Assembly (NCBI GenBank): GCA_964417895.1
Contig: CAYQJS010000002.1
Coordinates: forward strand, 124,001 to 188,000
From: CAYQJS01 sp964417895
GTDB taxonomy: Bacteria; Chloroflexota; UBA6077; SHYK01
DNA length: 64,000 nt
Direction of reading: 5' to 3'
Below the pieces are notes generated by a model, which worked only from the letters and a program-made list of their open reading frames with translations, had not been told where the DNA came from and made no database searches. The position numbers were made by a program, and so were the translations under genes. Shown here piece by piece: positions 8,863-18,873 of the stretch; the first letter of the stretch is position 1; each line of letters opens with the position of its first letter.

Positions 8863-10764
8863 CTACCCGTTCACCGGCTCGAGCGACCAGCCGTACACGG
8901 AGACCACCAGAATGAACAGTCCCACGGGCAGAAGGGGCAGGGCAAACAAGATCCCGGAGCCAGCTACAAAGATGCCCAGCCCCGCCACTATGGGCCAGTA
9001 CGACGGATCGGGCAGGTGAATGGCGCCATGCTCGTGTTCGTGCCCGTCGCCGGGGTTCCCATGCGTTGGGGTGTCGGCGGCGGATAGTGCGGGTATACCC
9101 GCCCCCGCTGGCAAGTCGTGGGCTCCGAGGTCCGGGCGTTTTTGCGCCCAGAACGCGTCGCGGCTGTGAACGGTGGGGATGGTGGCGAAGTTGTAATGGG
9201 CAGGAGGAGAAGAAGTGGACCACTCCAGGGTCCTGCCATCCCACGGATCGTCGCCCGCTCGCTGGCCGTTCCTCAGCGTCTTGATCGCGTTGAAGATGAA
9301 CACCAGCGTGGCGATCCCGAGTGTGTACGCCCCGAGAGTCGAGACCAGGTTCCAGAAACCCCAGCCCATCTCCGCTGGATACGTGAACACGCGGCGGGGC
9401 ATGCCGTCGACGCCCAGGAAATGCTGCGGGCCGAAAGTGACGTTGAAGCCGATGAACATCAGCCAGAAATGGAGTTTGCCGAGCCCCTCATGGAGGAGAC
9501 GTCCGGTGACTTTGGGGGCCCAGTAATAGATCCCGCCGAAGAGGCCGAAGATCGACCCGCCGAACAGCACGTAGTGGAAGTGCGCCACGATGAAGTAGGT
9601 GTCTTGCTGTTGCGTGTCCACGGGAGGCGAGGCGTGCATCACGCCGCTCAGGCCTCCGATGGTGAACATCGCGACAAAGCCGAGGGCGAAGAGGGCAGGA
9701 GGCTTCAGGCTCAGCGACCCGCCGTGCACCGTCGATATCCAGTTGAAAATTTTCACACCCGTGGGCACGGCGATCAGCATGGTGCTGGCCGTGAAGAAGG
9801 ACGTGGCGATGGGGCCAAGCCCGGTGGTGAACATGTGGTGGGCCCACACGGTGAAGGAGAGGAAGGCGATGGAGGCGACGGCATAGACCATGAAGGGATA
9901 TCCGAACAGCGGCTTCCGCGAGAACACCGGCACGATCTCCGAGACGATCCCCATGGCGGGCAGGATGAGGATGTACACCTCCGGATGCCCAAATACCCAG
10001 AAGAGATGCTGCCATAGAATCGGGTTTCCGCTCGCAGACGCATTGAAGAAGTTGGTCCCGAAGAGGCGGTCGAACATCAGCTCGATCAACGCCACCGTGA
10101 TGACCGGAAAAGCGAGCACGATGAGGATCGACGTAATAAGGGTGACCCAGGTGAACAGGGGCATGCGCATCAGGCTCATGCCAGGCGCGCGCAGCTGGAT
10201 AATCGTGATCAGGAAGTTGAGGCCCGCCGCCATGGAGGCCACGCCCAGCACCTGGAGGCCAACGACCCAGAAGTCCACCCCTCTGCTGGGGCTGAAAGCT
10301 GGTGACGTGAGGTTGGCGTAGGCGAACCAGCCCATGTCCGGCACAGTGCCCAGGAAGAAGCCCAGGTGCATCAGAACGGCACCGGCGAGAAACACCCAGT
10401 AGCTAAAAGCGTTGAGACGCGGGAACGCCACGTCTCGTGCACCGATCTGGAGTGGCACGATGTAGTTAAAGAAGGCGGCGCTGAGCGGCATCACCACCAA
10501 GAAGATCATCGTCGTGCCATGCATGGTGAACAGCGCGTTGAATGCCCCCGGCCCGACGAGGGTGTTGGATGGCTGGATTAGCTGCGTTCGCATCAGCAGG
10601 GCTTCGATGCCACCCACGAGAAAGAAGACGAAGGCCGTCGACCCGTACAGGATGCCGATCCGCTTGGCGTCGACCGTCGTGAGCCAGCTCCAGACTCCAG
10701 TTGGCGCGACGGGCCGCGCGAGAATGCCGCGGCGCGGGATACTCGGAGCTGTGATAGTAGCCAT
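8863..10764 (-). CDS. ctaD: Cytochrome c oxidase subunit I, with C-terminal two-helix extension
   Basis: 633 aa haem-copper oxidase core. Visible are the haem a ligand in FTMHGTTMIF, the CuB/tyrosine motif GHPEVYILILPAMG, the CuB pair in WAHHMFTTG, and the haem ligands in IVAHFHYVLFGG. HPEVY points to the A1 class with a covalent His-Tyr. After the usual core, a His/Asp-rich linker (DGHEHEHGAIHLP) leads into two more hydrophobic segments, an extension seen in many caa3 enzymes. ATG 10764 follows a GGAGGCAAG SD. Confidence 0.96.
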   Translation of the reverse strand: MATITAPSIPRRGILARPVAPTGVWSWLTTVDAKRIGILYGSTAFVFFLVGGIEALLMRTQLIQPSNTLVGPGAFNALFTMHGTTMIFLVVMPLSAAFFNYIVPLQIGARDVAFPRLNAFSYWVFLAGAVLMHLGFFLGTVPDMGWFAYANLTSPAFSPSRGVDFWVVGLQVLGVASMAAGLNFLITIIQLRAPGMSLMRMPLFTWVTLITSILIVLAFPVITVALIELMFDRLFGTNFFNASASGNPILWQHLFWVFGHPEVYILILPAMGIVSEIVPVFSRKPLFGYPFMVYAVASIAFLSFTVWAHHMFTTGLGPIATSFFTASTMLIAVPTGVKIFNWISTVHGGSLSLKPPALFALGFVAMFTIGGLSGVMHASPPVDTQQQDTYFIVAHFHYVLFGGSIFGLFGGIYYWAPKVTGRLLHEGLGKLHFWLMFIGFNVTFGPQHFLGVDGMPRRVFTYPAEMGWGFWNLVSTLGAYTLGIATLVFIFNAIKTLRNGQRAGDDPWDGRTLEWSTSSPPAHYNFATIPTVHSRDAFWAQKRPDLGAHDLPAGAGIPALSAADTPTHGNPGDGHEHEHGAIHLPDPSYWPIVAGLGIFVAGSGILFALPLLPVGLFILVVSVYGWSLEPVNG

Positions 10765-10833
10765 GTTCTTGCCTCCGGTCGGCTGCGTCCGCGATCGGCC
10801 GCCAGAGCGTGCGCTCGGCGGCCGGCGGGCGCT

Positions 10834-11856
10834 TTATCTCAAAGACTGAAGGTACGCGGCGAGTAGCCCTGCATCCTGATCGCTCAGCCCCAGGTTCGGC
10901 ATCTTGCTTCCCACCTTGATCTCCTGTGGGTCCCGAATCCATTTCTTCAAGTTCTCGGGTGTGTTGTCGAGGATGCCTGCCGCGAGTGTCTTGCGCCCCC
11001 CAACGTGCGTGAGGTCGGGGCCGACGACCGCTCGGGCGTTGGTACCCCTGATTGTATGGCAGCCAATGCAAGCGCTCCGCTGAAACAGCTCCGCTCCTTG
11101 CTGCGGCGGGCCGGCCGCCGGCGCCGCGGCGTTCTCGCGTTGCAAGCGGACCCATTTGTCGAAGCTATCACGCGACTCGACGAACAGCCGCACGCGCATG
11201 TTGGCATGCTGAGTCCCACAGAACTCGACGCACTGGCCGTAGAACTCGCCCTCTTTCTCCGGTGTGAACCAGAGGTGGTTCGTTCTAGTGGGGACGACGT
11301 CCATCTTCCCGCCCACCCGAGGAACCCAGAAGCTGTGGACCACGTCGGCCGATTCGAGATCCAGAAGAGCCGTCTCTCCCAACGGGAGGTGGAGCTCGTT
11401 GGCCGTGACCACTCCCAGATCGGGGTACTGGAACTCCCACCACCACTGATGGCCGATCACCTTGATGCGCTGGCTGGCCGTGGGGGGGATGGCATCCTGA
11501 GCGAAGATGGTCGGTATCGTCGGGATGGCGATCACCAGCAGGACGATGGATGGGAGCACGGTCCATGCAACCTCGAGTCGCGTGTTGCCATGGGTCTGCG
11601 CCGGCATCTCATCCTCGCGCCGGCGGCGGAAACGGATGATGGTGTAGAGCAGGAAACCCTCGACGCCGACGAACACGACCACCGCCATCCAGAAGATGAG
11701 CTCATAGAGGTTCTGAACGTAGCGGGCGACGTCAGACAGAGGGAACACTGTCGTCTGCGGGAGGCTCGAGTCTGCCCACTGGGTACACCCAGTCAAGAGG
11801 CCAACGACCAGCATCACGGGGGCGACGCGCAGGGATAGCCGGGCGTTCGAAATCAC
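10834..11856 (-). CDS. ctaC: caa3-type cytochrome c oxidase subunit II with fused cytochrome c domain
   Basis: About 340 aa. A lipoprotein-like leader (LLTGCTQ) is followed by two membrane helices and a cupredoxin domain with the CuA motif CVEFCGTQHANM. A C-terminal class I cytochrome c then follows, with CIGCH and a distal Met region (SKMPNLGLS). The domain order makes this a caa3 enzyme that takes electrons through its own haem c. GTG 11856 gives a leader with a proper basic n-region; ATG 11814 would cut into it. A TATACA at 11870-11865 leaves only 8 nt to this GTG, suggesting a leaderless transcript. Confidence 0.93.
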   Translation of the reverse strand: MISNARLSLRVAPVMLVVGLLTGCTQWADSSLPQTTVFPLSDVARYVQNLYELIFWMAVVVFVGVEGFLLYTIIRFRRRREDEMPAQTHGNTRLEVAWTVLPSIVLLVIAIPTIPTIFAQDAIPPTASQRIKVIGHQWWWEFQYPDLGVVTANELHLPLGETALLDLESADVVHSFWVPRVGGKMDVVPTRTNHLWFTPEKEGEFYGQCVEFCGTQHANMRVRLFVESRDSFDKWVRLQRENAAAPAAGPPQQGAELFQRSACIGCHTIRGTNARAVVGPDLTHVGGRKTLAAGILDNTPENLKKWIRDPQEIKVGSKMPNLGLSDQDAGLLAAYLQSLR

Positions 11857-11864
11857 AGCCCCTC

Positions 11865-11918
11865 TGTATAGCCTGACGAGGCCAACGCGCGCAACACCGG
11901 AAGGGCCTCGCCTATAAT
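11865..11918. promoter_or_regulatory. Divergent promoter pair between ctaC and the ctaA side
   Basis: Back-to-back -10-like hexamers face outward: TATACA (11870-11865, minus) toward ctaC and TATAAT (11913-11918, plus) toward the small membrane protein. Each ends 8 nt before a start codon (GTG 11856, TTG 11927), the spacing expected for leaderless initiation. No convincing -35 boxes were seen. Inference from spacing only. Confidence 0.5.
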
Positions 11919-11926
11919 CCAGCACC

Positions 11927-12124
11927 TTGCAACCGTTCACTTTCGCCGCAGCGAGCGCCGTCCTTCTCGGAATCCACCTGATGCTGGTCGTCCGCGAATG
12001 GGGCATGCGCCGATCCCGGCAGGGGGATGGAGCGCGGCGCGACGGGACGATCGACGTAGTCTGGACGGCGCTCCCGGGCCTGCTCATCTTCGTCCTGCTC
12101 CTCTATACAGCGCGCGGCGCGTAA
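11927..12124 (+). CDS. Small two-helix membrane protein upstream of ctaA
   Basis: A 65-aa open frame from TTG 11927. It predicts an N-terminal helix (AAASAVLLGIHLMLVV), a short basic loop and a second helix preceded by TIDVVWTALPGLLIFVLLLY. That block recalls the 'EVVWTVLP' entry into the second helix of COX2, so this may be an oxidase-associated peptide or a COX2 helix-hairpin relic. It lies 58 bp before ctaA in the same direction. TATAAT lies 8 nt before the start. An alternative ATG at 11981 would leave one helix. Confidence 0.5.
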   Translation: MQPFTFAAASAVLLGIHLMLVVREWGMRRSRQGDGARRDGTIDVVWTALPGLLIFVLLLYTARGA

Positions 12125-12182
12125 CGCGACAACTGGACGCCCGACCGCGCGACCGGTCGGTCTCAGGAGGAGCATCGCAGCC

Positions 12183-13261
12183 TTGGAACGCAGAACCGGC
12201 TCGTCTCCGACGCCGCAAACCAACCCACCGTGGCCAGCCGCGAGAGCGGCTTCCCATCGGCCCGACGGCTCCGGGCGTTCGCTCGCTGGCACGTTCGGAG
12301 GCGCCGTTGGCGAACGCGATGCCCTCCGCTGGGTCGCGTTGGCCGCGGCGGTTGCGACCTATGCGCTCGTTGTGCTCGGGGCGGTCGTCCGCGCTACGGG
12401 CTCGGGGCTAGGCTGTCCCGACTGGCCTCTTTGCCACGGAGGCGCGCTCCCCCCAGTAGAGAGAACCGCGGTTATCGAGTACAGCCATCGCGCCTGGGGC
12501 GCAGTGACTGCGCTCCTGATCATGGCGACCGCGGCGCTGTGGATTCGCGTGAGCGGGGCACGTCCGCTAGCGCTGCTTGGTGCAACGGCGCTAGCTGTGC
12601 TCCTGGCGGCTCAGGTGCTTCTCGGAGCGCTGACCGTGGCTCTGGAGTTGTCGCCGCCCATCGTCATGGTTCACCTCGGCATGGCCATGCTGCTGTTTGG
12701 CGGCCTCGTCTGGCTCGCCGTCGAAGCGGCGGGGGGGACAGGAGACCGGGGACAGGGGACGGACGACAGGGGCCGCGCCGGGCTGGCGGCCGACCCCCGA
12801 CGTCTCACACTGGGCCCCCAACTCCGCCTCCGACCCGTGCTGGCGGCCGCCGCGGCGGTCTACCTCCTCATGCTGACTGGCGCTCTTGTGCGGGCTAGCG
12901 GCGCCAGTTGGGCGTGCGCAGGGTTCCCTGCGTGTAGCGGGCAGGCGTTGCCGTTTGGCGCGGATCGCCTGACCGACATTCACTTGCTGCACCGGTTGCT
13001 CGCGTACGCCGTGGCCGGGCACATCGCCTTCGTGGTCGTTCGTGCCTGGCGAACGCGATCCGCGGCGCCCGGCGTGCGGCCGGCCGCCCTGGCCGTTGGG
13101 GCATGCCTTCTGATCCAGATCGCTGTCGGGGCCGGCATGGTTTCGAGCGGGGTGCCGGCCTTCGCGCAGGCGCTCCACGTGGCGGGAGCGGCAGCGCTAT
13201 GGGGGACGGTCGTGATGCTCGTCGCATTGGCCCACCGTGCCCGCTCCATCGAGGCGCCAGC

Positions 13262-13265
<4 letters not shown>
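12183..13265 (+). CDS. ctaA: Haem A synthase CtaA
   Basis: 360 aa with about eight membrane segments. Conserved histidines occur in IEYSHRAWG, VMVHLGMAM, IHLLHRLLAY and ALHVAGAALWG. Two extracytoplasmic Cys pairs (GLGCPDWPLCHG and WACAGFPACSG) mark the B. subtilis-type enzyme, which oxidises the haem O methyl group for the oxidase encoded next door. TTG 12183 follows an AGGAGGAG SD. A linker near residues 181-200 (GGTGDRGQGTDDRGR) derives from a GGGGACAGG-type repeat inserted in frame between helices. The stop overlaps the ctaB start. Confidence 0.93.
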
Positions 13266-14254
<989 letters not shown>

Positions 14255-14264
14255 CGAAGACTCC

Positions 14265-14684
14265 TTAGCGGTCCCAGGCAATCACATAGAGCATCACGTA
14301 CACCGCCCAGCCCGACGCGGCGACGTACGCCCAGATGGGAAGCGTGACGCGGGCGATGCGCCGATGTCCGACGAAGTTGCTGCGCAGCGCCCGGGCGATG
14401 GCCAGAAGTGCGAGCGGCCCCACAGCGATAGCCGCCACCACGTGGGGCACCAGAATCGCCAGGTAGACGGCGTACGCGAGGGGCGGTCCATCGAACTCCT
14501 TGGGGCCGATGAAGATGGCACGCGCGACGTAGACGACGAGGAATAGGCCTGCGAAGATGGTAGCGGTGAGCATGCTGCGGTGGTGCGCCCTGATTCGGCG
14601 CGCCCGAATGAACGCATAGCCGAGGGCCAGAAAGAACCCACTGACCAGGATGAGGCTCGTATTGAACGCCGGGAGCCACGTCAC
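14265..14684 (-). CDS. DUF420 membrane protein (CtaM-like oxidase assembly factor)
   Basis: 139 aa with four membrane helices. ARRIRAHHRSMLTATIFAGLF and the paired histidines match DUF420 (PF04238), the family of CtaM, which is needed for maturation of haem A oxidases in Firmicutes. Its position beside ctaA and ctaB supports that role, by inference. It converges on ctaB with 10 bp between stops, and its ATG overlaps the stop of the upstream receiver-like gene (ATGA), so the two are translationally coupled. Confidence 0.82.
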   Translation of the reverse strand: MTWLPAFNTSLILVSGFFLALGYAFIRARRIRAHHRSMLTATIFAGLFLVVYVARAIFIGPKEFDGPPLAYAVYLAILVPHVVAAIAVGPLALLAIARALRSNFVGHRRIARVTLPIWAYVAASGWAVYVMLYVIAWDR

Positions 14685-15082
14685 AGCGTGCCGTGTCCCC
14701 TATTCCCTCCCGTGTAGCGCTCGATGATGTGCGGGAGGTCGATGACGAGCTTAGAGTTGGCGATGACCTCGGCGCAGCCGGCGGCGAGCGCCCGCTCCCT
14801 GGCTTCCAGGTCGCGGTGCGGACCGAACGCCACGATCGGCAGCTCGGCAGTTTCTTCGTCGGCTCGGAGCCGACTCACCGTCGCGGCCCAATCGACCCGC
14901 TGAATGCCCAGGTCGATGAGGACCAGCGCCGGCTGGTGGGCCCGCACGCGCTCCACGAACTCGTCGGACCTCGCTTCGATGATCGCTGGCCTCCCCGCTT
15001 TTCGCAGCGCGTCCTGGATCCTGCTAGAGAAGAAGAGGTCTTGCACCAGCGCCGCGACAGGCCGAAGGCTGACGTCCTCCAA
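14681..15082 (-). CDS. Receiver-domain-like protein (stand-alone)
   Basis: About 133 aa with a CheY-like layout: N-terminal strand, ALVLIDLGI at the usual phospho-acceptor strand (Asp present), PIVAFGPHRD in place of the conserved Thr/Ser strand, and a C-terminal helix. The acidic pair normally after the first strand is not evident, so phosphorylation is doubtful. TTG 15082 is preceded by AGGAGGGAG at good spacing, better than GTG 15100, which has no SD. It lies between glyA and DUF420. Partner unknown. Confidence 0.6.
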   Translation of the reverse strand: MEDVSLRPVAALVQDLFFSSRIQDALRKAGRPAIIEARSDEFVERVRAHQPALVLIDLGIQRVDWAATVSRLRADEETAELPIVAFGPHRDLEARERALAAGCAEVIANSKLVIDLPHIIERYTGGNRGHGTL

Positions 15083-15104
15083 TGCTCCCTCCTCTTTCAC
15101 GGTC

Positions 15105-16388
15105 TTACTGGGGGCCTAACGGGACGAGAAAGGGCGCAGGGAAGTCATCAAGGAGCGCGCGGACCTCGATTGCGATGGCGTGCAGCGTCGCATCGTCCTG
15201 TGCAATGAGGGCGCGATAAAGGAAGTTGCCCACCTGCCCCATTTCCTCCACGCCCAGGCCGCGGGTGGTTGCGCAGGCAGTCCCGACGCGCAGGCCGCTG
15301 GTGCGCGTGGATGGCAGGGGGTCGAACGGGATCAGGTTCTTGTTGAGGATGAGCCCGGCCCGCTCCGCTTTGCTGGACCCATCCTGGCCCTCCAGGCCCA
15401 GTGGCGTCAGGTCGAGGAGGAACAGGTGATTGTCTGTTCCGCCCGAGACGACCCGGGCGCCCTGGCGCGCCATCCGGTCGGCGAGCGCCTGGCAGTTCTC
15501 CACCACCTGGCGCTGGTACAGGCGGAACTCGGGTTGCAGCGCCTCGCGGAACGACACAGCTTTGGCCGCGATGGCGTGGTCGAGGGGTCCTCCCTGGAGA
15601 CCAGGGAACACTGCGCTGTCGACTTTGCGCGCCCACTCCTGCCGGCAGAGAATGGCGCCCCCACGCGGGCCGCGCATCGTTTTATGCGTCGTGAACGTCA
15701 CGACGTCGGCGTGGGGGACCGGGCTGGGATGGATGCCGGCGGCCACCAGCCCGGCGATGTGGGCCATGTCGACCATGAGCCGCGCACCCACGGCATCCGC
15801 GATCTCGCGGAAGCGAGCGAAGTCGATGATCCGCGGATATGCCGTGGCTCCGGCGACGATAAGCTGCGGGTGCTCCCGCCGGGCGATCGCCTCGATCTCG
15901 TCGTAGTCGAGCAACTCGGTGTCGCGGCGCACGCCGTAGTGCACGAAGCGGTAAAGCTTGCCCGAGAAGTTGAAGCTGGCTCCGTGCGTGAGGTGTCCGC
16001 CCTGCGCCAGCTCCATGGCCAGGACGGTGTCGCCCGTATTGAGCAGTGCGAAGTACGCCGCCATGTTGGCGGGTGAGCCGGCGTGCGGCTGCACGTTGGC
16101 ATGCTCGGCGCCGAACAGCTCCTTGACGCGCTCGAGGGCCAGAGCCTCCGCTGCATCCACCCATTCATTACCGGCGTAGTACCTCTTGCCGGGGTAACCC
16201 TCGGAGTACTTGTTGGTCAGGATCGAGCCCGACGCTTGACGTACCGCTACAGAGGCGTAATTCTCACTCGCAATAAGCGCGAGGGTAGAACGCTGCCGCT
16301 CCTCCTCATCGCGCAGGATCGCCGCCATCTCGGGGTCGACTTCGGCGAGGGTGCCATCAGTTCGTACTGCAAAGGGCGTCGTCGTCAA
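15105..16388 (-). CDS. glyA: Serine hydroxymethyltransferase
   Basis: 427 aa PLP fold-type I enzyme interconverting serine and glycine with tetrahydrofolate. The active-site lysine sits in VTFTTHKTMRGPRGG; other signatures are LIASENYAS, NKYSEGYPGKRYY and HAGSPANMAAY. It starts at TTG 16388 with AGGAGAG 8 nt upstream. A TATACT at 16438-16433 is a candidate -10 box. Full length, no anomalies. Confidence 0.97.
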   Translation of the reverse strand: MTTTPFAVRTDGTLAEVDPEMAAILRDEEERQRSTLALIASENYASVAVRQASGSILTNKYSEGYPGKRYYAGNEWVDAAEALALERVKELFGAEHANVQPHAGSPANMAAYFALLNTGDTVLAMELAQGGHLTHGASFNFSGKLYRFVHYGVRRDTELLDYDEIEAIARREHPQLIVAGATAYPRIIDFARFREIADAVGARLMVDMAHIAGLVAAGIHPSPVPHADVVTFTTHKTMRGPRGGAILCRQEWARKVDSAVFPGLQGGPLDHAIAAKAVSFREALQPEFRLYQRQVVENCQALADRMARQGARVVSGGTDNHLFLLDLTPLGLEGQDGSSKAERAGLILNKNLIPFDPLPSTRTSGLRVGTACATTRGLGVEEMGQVGNFLYRALIAQDDATLHAIAIEVRALLDDFPAPFLVPLGPQ

Positions 16389-16482
16389 GAGTCACTCTCC
16401 TGTCTACAACGAGGCACGAAACTCGCGAGAGAAGTATATCGAGCCGCCCCCAGGGCGCGGTCGGCAGCAACACGGTTCGTGC

Positions 16483-16550
16483 CATAAGCGTTTACTTATG
16501 ATGCCTTCATGAAAGACTAATTTGTGCAGGTCGTGAGCCGGTGATACGAT
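16483..16550. promoter_or_regulatory. Promoter region for the permease pair, with a small palindrome
   Basis: TTGTGC (16522-16527) and TACGAT (16545-16550) are spaced 17 bp on the plus strand, a plausible promoter for the permease operon starting at 16623. Just upstream, CATAAG (16483-16488) and CTTATG (16495-16500) form an inverted repeat with a 6-bp spacer, a possible operator between glyA and the permeases. No regulator was identified. Confidence 0.4.
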
Positions 16551-16622
16551 GCCATCTACGGCCGAGGACTGCGCGTAAACCGAGTGCCCGGGAGCGGGAT
16601 CGGAGCCTGAGGAGGGAATGCC

Positions 16623-17591
16623 GTGACAAAGTACATTCTCCACCGTGTCTTTCAGATGATTCCTCTCATCGTGCTCATCTCGGTTCTGGTGTTCGCCCTC
16701 CTGACGTCCATGCCGGGTGATCCATTGGACCGGATGCTGGAGGACAACCCGGACTTCACGTTTGAGGACTACATGCGGCTGCGGGCTATCTATGGGCTCG
16801 ATGATCCGGTCTACGTCCGGTACTTCAAGTGGTCTGGGCAGGTGATCCAGGGCAATCTGGGCTACTCGCGCCAGTACAAGATTCCCGTTCAGAACCTGGT
16901 GCTCCCACGCCTCCAGAACACGCTCATCCTCTCCATCGGTGCACTGATCCTGGCGCTTACCGTCGCTCTGGCGCTCGGCATCATCTCGGCCGTGAAGCAG
17001 TACTCGGCGATCGACTACGCCTCTATGGGGTTCGCCTTCTTTGGGTTCTCCGTCCCCGGTTTCTGGTTGGGCCTCATGCTCATCGTGCTGTTCAGCGTGA
17101 ACTTACATTGGTTACCTCCGGGCGGCATCATGAGCAGCGACGTCACGCCTGGTTTCCTGAACCAGGCGCTGGACCGGGGCAAGTACCTCATCATGCCGAT
17201 GTTCGTATCCGCTGTGTCGGAGATGGCTTCCTGGACGCGCTATACACGCAATAGCTTGCTCGACGTGCTGCAGTTGGACTATCTGCGGACGGCGCGGTCC
17301 AAGGGACTAACGGAGCAGGCGGTTGTCATAAAGCACGCGCTGAAGAACTCGCTGCTGCCCCTCGTCACAGTAATCGGCGGCTCGTTCTCGCGATTCTTCG
17401 CGGGCGCCACCATCACAGAGACAGTGTTCAGCTACCCCGGCATGGGCAAGCTGCTGTACGACTCGGTGATGGGCAACGACTTTGTGGTCTCGATGGCGAT
17501 CCTGATGGTCCTGTCGTTCATGGTTCTCTGGGGCAACCTGATGGCGGACGTCATCTACGGATGGATCGATCCGCGGATTCGATACGACTAA
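16623..17591 (+). CDS. Oligopeptide/dipeptide-type ABC transporter permease (DppB/OppB family)
   Basis: 322 aa with six membrane helices. The N-terminus (HRVFQMIPLIVLISVLVFAL, then MPGDP) is typical of DppB/OppB, and the cytoplasmic EAA loop reads RTARSKGLTEQAVVIKHALKNS. GTG 16623 follows AGGAGG. It forms a channel with the next gene product. No binding protein or ATPase is in the operon, so it presumably works with one of the orphan family-5 receptors and with ATPases encoded elsewhere. Confidence 0.93.
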   Translation: MTKYILHRVFQMIPLIVLISVLVFALLTSMPGDPLDRMLEDNPDFTFEDYMRLRAIYGLDDPVYVRYFKWSGQVIQGNLGYSRQYKIPVQNLVLPRLQNTLILSIGALILALTVALALGIISAVKQYSAIDYASMGFAFFGFSVPGFWLGLMLIVLFSVNLHWLPPGGIMSSDVTPGFLNQALDRGKYLIMPMFVSAVSEMASWTRYTRNSLLDVLQLDYLRTARSKGLTEQAVVIKHALKNSLLPLVTVIGGSFSRFFAGATITETVFSYPGMGKLLYDSVMGNDFVVSMAILMVLSFMVLWGNLMADVIYGWIDPRIRYD

Positions 17592-17651
17592 GCCCATGTT
17601 GCAGCCTGGCGCCCGTTGGGGCACCCGCTAAGAGCGGAGGGAGAGGAAAAA

Positions 17652-18650
17652 ATGGCGCGCGAGATCACTGCCCCCACCCGTGCGTTGCCTCGAGTCGAGG
17701 AGCGAGCCGTCAAGATCGTCAGCCTGAAGTCAATCGTTTTCCAGCGCTTTATTCGGCACCGCATGGCAGTCGGCGGCCTGGGCGTCGTGGCCTTCATGTT
17801 CTCGTTCGCGTTCGCGGGGCCGTTCGTCTCGCCCTACTCGCCCGACCAGGTGAACCTGCGGGAGCGCTTCGCGAAGCCGAGCGTGGTGATGGTCGCGGCC
17901 GCCGCTGGGCAACCGCACCTCTACAACGTCGATGCCTGGTTCAGGCCCGCCGAGGACGATCGGTCGGTTAAGTTCGGCCATCCCCTGGGGACCGACGACC
18001 TCGGCCGCGACACCATGACCCGCGCCATGTTCGGCGGACGCGTGTCGCTGGGCATCGGTATCCTCGTCGCCCTTATCACCGTCACGAGCGGCGCCATCGT
18101 TGGCGCAGTCTCCGGATACATGGGCGGTTGGTGGGACAACATCCTGATGCGCGCCAACGATGTGGAGAACACCCTCCCGGACCTCCCCATCCTGATGGTC
18201 CTCTCCAAGATCTTCCCGCCCGGCTTCTGGACCATGTGCCTGATCCTCGTGTTCACCGGCGGCTTCCGAGGCGCCCGCATAGTGCGGGCCATGACGCTTA
18301 CGCTGAAGACCCAACTCTTCAGCGAGGCGGCGCGCTCGGTCGGCGCCAACTGGTCGCGCCTCATCTTCCGGCACATCATCCCCAACTCCCTCTCGCCGCT
18401 GTTCGTCGCGGTGACGCTCGGGGCGGGCGGCGCGATTCGCGCCGAGACCAGCCTCTCCTACCTGGGGCTCGGGATCCAGCCCCCGATGCCGAGCTGGGGC
18501 AACATGCTCTCCAATGCGCAGCAGTACTTCTTCAGCGCGCCGTGGCTGGTCTTCTATCCGGGCATCTGCATCTTCGTGACGCTGTTCAGCTTCAACCTCA
18601 TCGGTGACGGCCTGCGCGATGCCTTCGACCCACGGATGACGAAGCGCTAG
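17652..18650 (+). CDS. Oligopeptide/dipeptide-type ABC transporter permease (DppC/OppC family)
   Basis: 332 aa. After the first helix comes an extracytoplasmic region with HPLGTDDLGRD, diagnostic for DppC/OppC, then the EAA loop ARSVGANWSRLIFRHIIPNS and the SYLGLGIQPPMPSWGNML motif. ATG 17652 has GGAGGGAGAGG just upstream; the open frame to 17616 lacks a better start. Second and last gene of the operon, closed by a strong terminator at 18675. Confidence 0.94.
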   Translation: MAREITAPTRALPRVEERAVKIVSLKSIVFQRFIRHRMAVGGLGVVAFMFSFAFAGPFVSPYSPDQVNLRERFAKPSVVMVAAAAGQPHLYNVDAWFRPAEDDRSVKFGHPLGTDDLGRDTMTRAMFGGRVSLGIGILVALITVTSGAIVGAVSGYMGGWWDNILMRANDVENTLPDLPILMVLSKIFPPGFWTMCLILVFTGGFRGARIVRAMTLTLKTQLFSEAARSVGANWSRLIFRHIIPNSLSPLFVAVTLGAGGAIRAETSLSYLGLGIQPPMPSWGNMLSNAQQYFFSAPWLVFYPGICIFVTLFSFNLIGDGLRDAFDPRMTKR

Positions 18651-18674
18651 TCCCCTCTTCCCGTCTCGACGCAC

Positions 18675-18709
18675 GAAGCGCCCGGCTCCAGGCCGGGCGC
18701 TTCGCTTTT
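18675..18709 (+). terminator. Rho-independent terminator after the permease operon
   Basis: A perfect 12-bp stem, GAAGCGCCCGGC (18675-18686) pairing with 18692-18703 around a TCCAG loop, followed by GCTTTT. It lies 25 bp after the permease stop codon. Confidence 0.85.
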
Positions 18710-18873
18710 CGAGTCCAGGCGATTCCGAAACGATCCGCGCGATGGCAGCGTTTCTCAGGTAGGGAAGGGCGAGGCTCCGCCAGGCCCCGGAGACCTGGGG
18801 CGCCATGCCTGTGCTATCCTCCCCGAACGGAGAGGGGCCGGCTCGACCGGCCCTGTTCTACTATGGGGGAGAA

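Noticed and set aside
9118..10017. Long plus-strand frame of 299 codons opposite ctaD
   Set aside because: Arg/Glu/His-rich shadow in the antisense of a well-supported oxidase subunit; no SD or family motif.
17730..18806. Minus-strand frame of 358 codons
   Set aside because: Antisense of the DppC-type permease and its terminator; composition typical of a high-GC shadow.
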